Assembly: GCF_001648775.1 (NCBI RefSeq)
Contig: NZ_LVEJ01000005.1
Coordinates: 78,793 to 142,792 of the forward strand
Length of the DNA: 64,000 nt
Origin: Pseudomonas fluorescens
GTDB taxonomy: Bacteria; Pseudomonadota; Gammaproteobacteria; Pseudomonadales; Pseudomonadaceae
Direction of reading: 5' to 3'
The notes below the pieces were generated by a model. It was not told the origin of the DNA, made no database searches, and saw only the letters and a program-made list of their open reading frames with translations. The position numbers and the translations under genes were made by a program. Positions within the stretch are counted from its first letter, which is position 1. Every line of letters begins with the position of its first letter. Below are positions 58,472-64,000 of the stretch, piece after piece.

Positions 58472-58510
58472 CAAAAAGGCCGGCGCACGACAGTGTGCCG
58501 GCCTTTTTGT
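58472..58510 (+). terminator. Strong rho-independent terminator
   Basis: CAAAAAGGCCGGCGCAC pairs with GTGTGCCGGCCTTTTTG around a short loop; T run on both strands. 12 bases after the small protein gene. Confidence 0.9.
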
Positions 58511-58842
58511 TTGTTTTTTTGGAAAGATAATAATCGACTATCTAGTTGGTATTAATTGTCCGGCAAAACCGGGTCAGCCAAATTCGATGCGTTGAATGAA
58601 TACTTTCAATGCCTGAAAAGCATGCGCTTTTTCACGCATCGCTGCAGCCCGCGTAACACGCGGCTTTGGCGGAATTGATCAATTCATATATTCCATAAAG
58701 GCCTATGCATAACGTTAAAGATTACTTTCGGAGATAAGCATCAAGCCCAATGATTCACCCATCGATCCACCGTGGGGGATTCAACAAACGGTCGATCGGC
58801 AGTTTTTGTAGAGAACGCAAAAAGACCGCAGGGAGTGAATCA
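58511..58842. promoter_or_regulatory. Intergenic region upstream of tonB
   Basis: About 330 AT-rich bases with no supported gene. A tonB in-frame extension reaches 58750 but lacks a ribosome site. ATGCAT-like elements occur (CCTATGCATAACG near 58705). No consensus promoter stands out. Confidence 0.4.
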
Positions 58843-59652
58843 ATGGGCAATGTCCAGACCGCCGCCAGCGCAGAGGAATTGCTGTGGCGTCAGACGCCAA
58901 GTGGCGAATTGGTCGATCTCGGCCGGCCGCACCGTGTGCCGTTGGGGCAGTTGCGTTTGCAGCGTGCGCCCAAAGGCATTCTGAGCCGGCGCGAAACCCT
59001 TCTGCTTGGCGTGCTCGCGCTGGTAGTGCACGGCGCGGTGATCTACTGGATCAGCCAGAAGCCGACGCCGGTGCTGCCGATTGTGCCGCCGGAAATTCCG
59101 CCAATGACCATCGAGTTCTCGCGCCCGGCACCGCCAGCGCCACCGGTTGTCGAGCCGCCGCCACCTGCACCAGTGGTAGAACCACCACCGCCGGTGGAAG
59201 ACGAACTCGCGGTAAAACCGCCGCCGCCCAAACCGGTTCCGAAACCCAAACCGGTGGTTAAACAGGTACCCAAACCAGCACCGAAAGCGGTCGAGCAACC
59301 ACCGGCGCCCTCACAACCAGCCGCTCCGGTTGCAGCGCCAGCGCCACCTGCACCTCCCGCGCCGGCACCGGTAACCCCGGCCTCAGCGAATGCCGCATAC
59401 CTGAAAAACCCGGCGCCGGAGTACCCGTCACTGGCTCAGCGTCGCGGTTGGGAAGGCACGGTGTTGCTGCGCGTGCACGTGTTGGCCAGCGGCAAACCGG
59501 GTGAGATCCAGATAGCAAAAAGCAGTGGCCGGCAACAGCTCGACGACGCGGCGCTGAATGCCGTGAAGCGTTGGAGTTTCGTCCCGGCCAAGCAGGGTGA
59601 TGTCGCCCAGGACGGCTGGGTCAGCGTGCCCATCGATTTCAAGATTCATTAA
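58843..59652 (+). CDS. tonB: TonB energy-transducing protein
   Basis: 269 residues from ATG 58843 with AGGGAG eight bases upstream. Cytoplasmic N-terminus of about 55 residues, one membrane helix (about 52-72, LLGVLALVVHGAVIYWI), a Pro-rich periplasmic spacer (about 85-185) and the C-terminal TonB domain with YPSLAQRRGWEGTVLLRVHVLASGKPGEIQIAKSSGRQQLDDAAL. The longer than usual cytoplasmic N-terminus is notable. It transmits proton-motive force to receptors. Together with exbBD it is a dedicated set located by the sulfate-ester receptor. Confidence 0.9.
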   Translation: MGNVQTAASAEELLWRQTPSGELVDLGRPHRVPLGQLRLQRAPKGILSRRETLLLGVLALVVHGAVIYWISQKPTPVLPIVPPEIPPMTIEFSRPAPPAPPVVEPPPPAPVVEPPPPVEDELAVKPPPPKPVPKPKPVVKQVPKPAPKAVEQPPAPSQPAAPVAAPAPPAPPAPAPVTPASANAAYLKNPAPEYPSLAQRRGWEGTVLLRVHVLASGKPGEIQIAKSSGRQQLDDAALNAVKRWSFVPAKQGDVAQDGWVSVPIDFKIH

Positions 59653-59697
59653 ACCGAAACCAAATTCGCGCGAAACGTTTACACGAGGGAATACATC

Positions 59698-60423
59698 ATG
59701 ACGTTACTGGCATCTCCACTGGAATCCATCGAAAGCGCGGTGATCTGGCTGCTGGTGGTTTTTTCCGTCGCCACCTGGGGCCTGGCATTGCTCAAGGCTT
59801 GGCAGTTCGGGCGTCTGAAGGCGCAGGATCGGCGCTTTCATAAACGTTTCTGGGCAGCGTCGAGTCTCGACTCTGCCGCTGAATTGAGCGAGACCCAACC
59901 CGGCGCAGCAGCACGAGTAGCACAGGCCGGTTACGCGGCGATTCAGGTGGGCGAGGCGCCGCAGGCGAATGATTTGAGCCAGGCGATCAACCATCAGGAT
60001 CGACTGGAGCGCGCACTGCGTCAGCAGATCGTCCGCGAACGCCGTTCGCTGGAAACCGGTCTGGCGGTCGTCGCAAGTATTGGTAGCACCTCGCCGTTCA
60101 TTGGCTTGTTCGGCACGGTGTGGGGAATCATGGAAGCGTTGAAGGGAATCAGCGCGGCCGGTTCGGCGAGCCTGGAAACGGTGGCCGGCCCGATCGGTGC
60201 GGCACTGGTCGCAACGGGCGTGGGGATCGCCGTCGCGGTGCCGGCGGTACTGGTTTACAACTACTTTTTGCGCCGGTTGAAGCTGACGGCGGCGGATCTG
60301 GATGACTTCGCCCACGACTTCTACAGCCTGGCGCAGAAGAGTGCATTCCGCGTGTTGATCCACCCGACGGCGCACAAGGTCGCAACCCCGGGCAACGCGG
60401 CAAAAGTGAAGGAGGCGTCCTGA
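59698..60423 (+). CDS. exbB: MotA/TolQ/ExbB proton-channel protein
   Basis: 241 residues with three membrane helices (about 10-30, 120-145, 160-185). The family motif LGLFGTVWGIMEALKGIS is present in helix two region, followed by GAALVATGVGIAVAVPAVLVYN. Forms the pentameric proton channel that drives TonB. Forty-five bases after tonB; next gene starts two bases after its stop. Confidence 0.9.
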   Translation: MTLLASPLESIESAVIWLLVVFSVATWGLALLKAWQFGRLKAQDRRFHKRFWAASSLDSAAELSETQPGAAARVAQAGYAAIQVGEAPQANDLSQAINHQDRLERALRQQIVRERRSLETGLAVVASIGSTSPFIGLFGTVWGIMEALKGISAAGSASLETVAGPIGAALVATGVGIAVAVPAVLVYNYFLRRLKLTAADLDDFAHDFYSLAQKSAFRVLIHPTAHKVATPGNAAKVKEAS

Positions 60424-60424
60424 T

Positions 60425-60826
60425 ATGGCCTTCTCCACGCAAGACAGTGATGAGGTACTCAGCGAGATCAACGTAACGCCGCTGGTGGACGTGATGCTGG
60501 TGCTGCTGGTGGTGTTTATCGTCACCGCGCCGCTGCTGACCAACGCGATCCCGATCAACCTGCCGAAGACCGAAGCGGTGGCGCCGGTCGAGCAGAAGGA
60601 TCCGCTGGTGGTGAGCATCGACGGTGCCGGCAAGCTGTTTATCAACAAGGATGAGATTCAGCCGGACTTGCTGGAATTCAACCTCAAGTCGGCCAAGGCC
60701 AAAGACCCGGAAGTGCGCGTGCAGTTGCAGGCCGATGACGGGGTGAATTACGGCGAAGTGGCGCGGGCGATGGCTTCGATTGAACGGGCGGGGATTACCA
60801 AGTTGTCGGTGATTACCGCGCGGTGA
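60425..60826 (+). CDS. exbD: ExbD/TolR-family protein
   Basis: 133 residues, one membrane helix (about 18-38) with the essential Asp in PLVDVMLVLLVVFIV, and a periplasmic domain ending KLSVITAR. Partner of ExbB. Ends the tonB-exbB-exbD operon. Confidence 0.9.
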   Translation: MAFSTQDSDEVLSEINVTPLVDVMLVLLVVFIVTAPLLTNAIPINLPKTEAVAPVEQKDPLVVSIDGAGKLFINKDEIQPDLLEFNLKSAKAKDPEVRVQLQADDGVNYGEVARAMASIERAGITKLSVITAR

Positions 60827-60844
60827 CAGATTTTACGTTTTTCC

Positions 60845-60880
60845 GGGGCCGTCTCCTTGGCAGGGTGCGGCCCTTTTTTT
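60845..60880 (+). terminator. Rho-independent terminator after exbD
   Basis: GGGCCG pairs with CGGCCC around a partly paired loop, followed by seven T. About 20 bases past the exbD stop. Confidence 0.75.
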
Positions 60881-60902
60881 ATTTCTGGCATTAGAAGCGA
60901 AG

Positions 60903-61061
60903 CCCTCACCTTAGCCCTCTCCCGGAGGGAGAGGGGACTGACCGTGGTGATTGTTCAAGGTACGCCGACCTGAAATATCCAGTCGAACTCCGGATTGGAA
61001 AGGCTAGGTGATCGGCTCCCTTTCCCCCTCGCCCCCTTGGGGGAGAGGGCTGGGGTGAGGG
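60903..61061. repeat. CCCTCACCC-type intergenic repeat, copy 3
   Basis: Inverted ends CCCTCACCTTAGCCCTCTCC and GGGAGAGGGCTGGGGTGAGG. The interior keeps GGTACGCCGACCTGAAA but is more diverged than the other copies. Confidence 0.8.
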
Positions 61062-61123
61062 GGAAAAGCTTTCAAGCCAAGCACACATCGCATATTCAAT
61101 TCAGATCTTAATAAATAGCTTCT

Positions 61124-61158
61124 TATTCCTTAACGAATATAAATCCCCTCCCTATACT
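61124..61158 (+). promoter_or_regulatory. Sigma-70 promoter with inverted repeat at -35
   Basis: -35 TTAACG (61130-61135), 17-bp spacer, -10 TATACT (61153-61158). The -35 lies inside TATTC-N6-GAATA (61124-61139), which resembles the arrangement upstream of the sulfate genes (32212-32236). Confidence 0.5.
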
Positions 61159-61193
61159 CGTTCAGGAACAGACACGACGCAGGAGAGCTCCCC

Positions 61194-61775
61194 ATGCGCA
61201 ACGAATCAATCCGCTACCTGATTGTGCCGGGCTGGCAAGGATCGCCAGAAGATCATTGGCAAAGCCATTGGCAAAACAGCCTGCCGAACAGCGCGCGGGT
61301 CGAGCAGGCCGATTGGCTGACGCCGCGTCGTGAAGACTGGGTGGCGGCATTGGCCGAGGCGATTGCCGCTGACGACACGCCAGTGATCCTTATCGCCCAC
61401 AGCCTGGGTTGCGTCACCGTTGCGCATTGGGCGGCCACTGCACCGCTGCAATACCTGCGTCAGGTTCGCGGCGCGTTGCTGGTCGCGCCAGCGGATGTCG
61501 AGCGCCCGACCTGCGCGCCAGCGCTGCGTAACTTCGCACCGATTCCGACTGACCTGCTGCCGTTTCCGAGCCAGGTGGTCAGCTCCGACAACGACGCCGC
61601 CGTGAGTGCGCCGCGCGCTTTGGAGCTGGCGCGTAACTGGGGCGCCGAGGCGGGCATTCTTGCTGGTGCCGGACACATCAACGTGAAGTCCGGGCATCAG
61701 CGCTGGGAGCAGGGTTTTGCCTATCTCTATCGCCTGCAAAACCGCATGGAACACCACGCCCGTCGGCGCGCCTGA
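61194..61775 (+). CDS. RBBP9/YdeN-type serine hydrolase
   Basis: 193 residues with AGGAG ten bases before ATG 61194. Alpha/beta hydrolase of the short RBBP9 kind: YLIVPGWQGSPEDHWQSHWQ at the start, nucleophile Ser in IAHSLGCVTV, acid in SSDNDAAVS, catalytic His in GAGHINVKSG. The natural substrate is unknown. It precedes the sigma-54 activator and a MetQ-type gene on the same strand, and its promoter looks like a sulfur-regulated one, so a role in organosulfur use is possible. Confidence 0.82.
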   Translation: MRNESIRYLIVPGWQGSPEDHWQSHWQNSLPNSARVEQADWLTPRREDWVAALAEAIAADDTPVILIAHSLGCVTVAHWAATAPLQYLRQVRGALLVAPADVERPTCAPALRNFAPIPTDLLPFPSQVVSSDNDAAVSAPRALELARNWGAEAGILAGAGHINVKSGHQRWEQGFAYLYRLQNRMEHHARRRA

Positions 61776-61830
61776 TTTCTTTTTTCTTTAAACGCCCCCG
61801 TCTCCCGGCGGTTCTGGGCGGGAGTCTGCC

Positions 61831-62763
61831 ATGAGTTTCGAAACCTTCGGTCAGCCGTTGCTGACCTTTCCCGATGCGGAAAAGAGTCCCCTGAGCATTC
61901 GCGCCAAGGCGCTGGTGTTTGTCGACCCCCGCTCACGTCAATTGCGCGAAGAGCTGGAGCAATTGGCGCCGCGCTCGGTCTCGGTGTTGATTCGCGGTGA
62001 GACCGGCACGGGCAAGGAACTGCTTGCCCGACACATCCATCGCGCCAGTGATCGCAGCGGTCTGTTCGTCTCGGTCAATTGCGGTGCGATCAGCCCGACC
62101 TACGCCGATGCCGAACTGTTCGGCTACGCCGCCGGCAGTTACAGCGGCTCGGCCAGCAGTCGCGCGGGCTGGTTCGGCTCGGCCAATGGCGGCACCTTGT
62201 ATCTGGATGAGATTGGCGATTTGCCGTTGCCGATCCAGATCAAATTGCTGGCGGCGCTGGAGAATCACGAAGTCACTCGCGTCGGTGCGCCGCAGCCGAG
62301 CCCGGTGGATGTACGTCTGGTCGCGGCGACCAGCATCGATCTGGCGCAAGCGGTGGACGCCGGAAAATTCCACGAGCGGCTCTATCACTACTTGAGCGAA
62401 GGGCAACTGGAACTACCCGCCTTGCGCGCGCGCATCGGCGACATTCTTTCGTTGGCCGAGTATTTCCTCGGCATTTATAGCCAGCGCCTCGACTTGCCGG
62501 TGCCGCTGATCAGCGAGGCAGCGCAGCACGTGCTCGAACAACACAGTTGGCCGGGCAACACCCGCGAGCTGGAAAACGTCATTCATTTTGCGTTGCTGGT
62601 GAGTACCGGCGACGAGATTCTGCCGGAGCACCTGAACCTGCCCGAGGTGTCTGGGCCGCAGCTTCAGATCGAACGGCTGGTTGCACAAATCAACATCGGC
62701 GGCAGCGTCGTCGAGCGTAAGGCATTGAAAGATTTACTGTTGAGCTTGAGTCAGGCGTTGTAA
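61831..62763 (+). CDS. Atypical sigma-54-type AAA+ activator, without sensor or HTH domain
   Basis: 310 residues, almost only the central AAA+ domain (about 20-255): Walker A GETGTGKE, Walker B LYLDEIGDLP, C-terminal WPGNTRELENVIHFA. The sigma-54 contact loop, normally GAFTGA, reads GSYSGS. There is no N-terminal regulatory domain, and the last 45 residues show no Fis-type helix-turn-helix. Short activators lacking a sensor occur in sulfur metabolism (SfnR), but those keep the HTH. It may act from solution or with a DNA-binding partner. Next to a MetQ-type gene. Confidence 0.75.
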   Translation: MSFETFGQPLLTFPDAEKSPLSIRAKALVFVDPRSRQLREELEQLAPRSVSVLIRGETGTGKELLARHIHRASDRSGLFVSVNCGAISPTYADAELFGYAAGSYSGSASSRAGWFGSANGGTLYLDEIGDLPLPIQIKLLAALENHEVTRVGAPQPSPVDVRLVAATSIDLAQAVDAGKFHERLYHYLSEGQLELPALRARIGDILSLAEYFLGIYSQRLDLPVPLISEAAQHVLEQHSWPGNTRELENVIHFALLVSTGDEILPEHLNLPEVSGPQLQIERLVAQINIGGSVVERKALKDLLLSLSQAL

Positions 62764-62929
62764 CCGTTTCGTTCAACATGAACAAAATGGAATATGAAGC
62801 TGAATAAACGTTATTGTCCGGGAATAAAAAATCCCGGTATCGTCCGACCCACGCCAGCGATATCACTTCACTGGCACACGTATTAATGCCGTCGTCGATG
62901 ACGACCGTGATTTTCGATAAGGACACTGC

Positions 62930-63727
62930 ATGAAAAAGGTTCTGTTGTTTACCGCATTGGCGGCTGCTCTGACTGCTTCCCTGGCCAACGCCGGCGAAAA
63001 ACTGGTGGTTGCTGCGACCCCGGTGCCGCACGCTGAAATCCTCGAGCTGATCAAACCGATCCTCGCCAAAGAAGGCGTGGATCTGGAAATCAAAGTCTTC
63101 ACCGACTACGTTCAGCCGAACGTACAAGTGGGCGAGAAGCGTCTGGACGCCAACTACTTCCAGACCCTGCCGTACCTGAACAGCTTCAACCAGGGCAAAT
63201 ACAAGGACGACAAGTCCAAGTACCTGGTGACCGTGCAAGGCGTGCACGTTGAACCGTTCGGTGGTTACTCGAGCAAGTACAAGACCCTGGCTGAACTGCC
63301 GGACGGCGCGACCATCGCCATCCCGAACGAAGGCAGCAACAGCGGCCGTGCGCTGATCCTGCTGCAGAAGGCTGGCCTGATCGAGCTGAAAGACCCGAAA
63401 AACGCTCTGGCAACGCCGAAAGACATCGCCAAGAACCCGCACAATTTCAAGTTCAAGGAACTGGAATCGGCCCTGCTGCCACGTGTTCTGAAGGAAGTTG
63501 ATCTGGACATGATCAACACCAACTACGCGCTGGAAGCCAAGTTGAACCCGACCAAGGACGCCCTGGTGATCGAAGGCGCTGACTCGCCGTACGTGAACTT
63601 CCTGGTGGCCCGTGAGGACAACAAGAACAGCGACGCGATCCAGAAACTGGCCAAGGCCCTGACCAGCCCGGAAGTCAAAGCGTTCATCGAGAAGAAATAC
63701 AACGGCGCGGTACTGCCGGCGTTCTGA
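62930..63727 (+). CDS. metQ: MetQ/NlpA-family periplasmic substrate-binding protein
   Basis: 265 residues with AAGGAC before ATG 62930. Signal peptide ends at LANA-GEK (about residue 22); there is no lipobox Cys, unlike typical E. coli MetQ. Family signatures: VAATPVPHAEILELIKP, VQPNVQVGEKRLDANYFQTLPYL, IPNEGSNSGRALILLQKAGLI and NTNYALEA. It would bind methionine or a related organosulfur compound. No metN or metI gene is adjacent in this window, so its transporter is elsewhere or beyond the right edge. A 6-3-6 inverted repeat GTCGTC-GAT-GACGAC lies at 62891-62905. Confidence 0.88.
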   Translation: MKKVLLFTALAAALTASLANAGEKLVVAATPVPHAEILELIKPILAKEGVDLEIKVFTDYVQPNVQVGEKRLDANYFQTLPYLNSFNQGKYKDDKSKYLVTVQGVHVEPFGGYSSKYKTLAELPDGATIAIPNEGSNSGRALILLQKAGLIELKDPKNALATPKDIAKNPHNFKFKELESALLPRVLKEVDLDMINTNYALEAKLNPTKDALVIEGADSPYVNFLVAREDNKNSDAIQKLAKALTSPEVKAFIEKKYNGAVLPAF

Positions 63728-63760
63728 TCTGACGCTTGAAACACCCCCTTCAAGGTGTGA

Positions 63761-63797
63761 AAACGCCGATGGCCAGTGATGGTCATCGGCGTTTTTG
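63761..63797 (+). terminator. Rho-independent terminator after metQ
   Basis: AAACGCCGATGGCC pairs with GGTCATCGGCGTTT (one bulge) and is followed by a five-T run. Confidence 0.88.
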
Positions 63798-63815
63798 TGT
63801 GTGTGCGGAAAGCGG

Positions 63816-64000
63816 CCCTCACCCTAACCCTCTCCCAGAGGTAGAGGGGACTGATTGGGGGATATTGACGCAATACGCCGACGTGAAAGATCTCTGCCGA
63901 ATCCATAATCGACTCAGTCTTTCAGGTCGATGTATGACGAAAGACACCTCGGTCGGCCCCTCTCCCAGAGGGAAAGGGGACTGATTGGGGGATGCTGTAG
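63816..64000. repeat. CCCTCACCC-type intergenic repeat, copy 4, running off the window
   Basis: Same element as at 43430 in the same orientation (ATATTGACG, ACGCCGACGTGAAAG, AATCCATAATCGACTC, CAGGTCGATG, GACACCTCGGTC). After the right arm the text GGGGACTGATTGGGGGAT begins again, so a second unit may start before the edge. Confidence 0.8.

Noticed and set aside
62872..62886. TGGCACA-N4-TTAA, a possible sigma-54 promoter upstream of metQ, attractive because a sigma-54-type activator gene precedes it
   Set aside because: The -12 element lacks the required GC (TTAA instead of TTGC), so it is not credible without experimental mapping.

Overview
The window is a GC-rich Pseudomonas chromosome segment, most like the P. 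fluorescens group. The evidence is gene content (gabDT, sbp-cysTWA, ats sulfate-ester genes, pgaABCD, HDOD and GGDEF/EAL proteins), many REP/REPIN palindromes of the TGTGGGAGCGAG...CTCGCGAA type, and a tRNA-Arg(CCG) gene with encoded CCA. No rRNA, phage module, transposase or CRISPR array was seen.

Layout. 1-2943: 3' part of a helicase/phospholipase-D fusion, then a YdgA-family protein. 3201-9572: pgaABCD operon for the PNAG exopolysaccharide. 9609-15106: a Rieske/FAD oxidoreductase divergent from a PEBP-family protein, then a VWA lipoprotein, ECF sigma and membrane protein operon and a small acidic protein. 15164-22808: a 7.5-kb genomic island at tRNA-Arg, bounded by a 65-bp direct repeat. 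It carries only a type I restriction operon (hsdR-hsdS-prrC-like-hsdM) and no integrase. 23251-26156: gabD and gabT. 26294-32027: an HDOD response regulator, a diguanylate cyclase, an acyl-CoA desaturase and a GGDEF/EAL protein. 32319-36521: sulfate uptake (YezD-like, Sbp, CysT, CysW, CysA). 36630-43422: Mpo1-like protein, Crp/Fnr regulator, a two-component system divergent from two periplasmic proteins (5-hydroxyisourate-hydrolase-like and GlcG/HbpS-like), and an AraC regulator divergent from a second desaturase.

43638-63727 is dominated by sulfur scavenging. It holds sulfatase-atsC-atsB divergent from atsR, a LysR regulator divergent from atsK, a second sulfatase, a second LysR regulator divergent from a TonB-dependent receptor plus arylsulfotransferase, a small unknown protein, a dedicated tonB-exbB-exbD set, an RBBP9-type hydrolase, an unusual sigma-54 activator and a MetQ-type binding protein. 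The genes suggest outer-membrane capture of sulfate esters (receptor with TonB/ExbBD), sulfate transfer or hydrolysis (arylsulfotransferase, two sulfatases, AtsK), inner-membrane uptake (AtsRBC) and inorganic sulfate import (Sbp-CysTWA).

Most notable observations: the PrrC-like anticodon nuclease candidate inside the hsd operon, the integrase-free tRNA island, a motif (AAAATAT-N6-AATGCATTGGAT) shared by two promoter regions of the sulfate-ester cluster with weaker matches at two more, a perfect CusR/HprR-type palindrome in front of the two-component system, and a small beta-rich protein that weakly recalls avidins. All family assignments come from reading the sequence; no database search was run.
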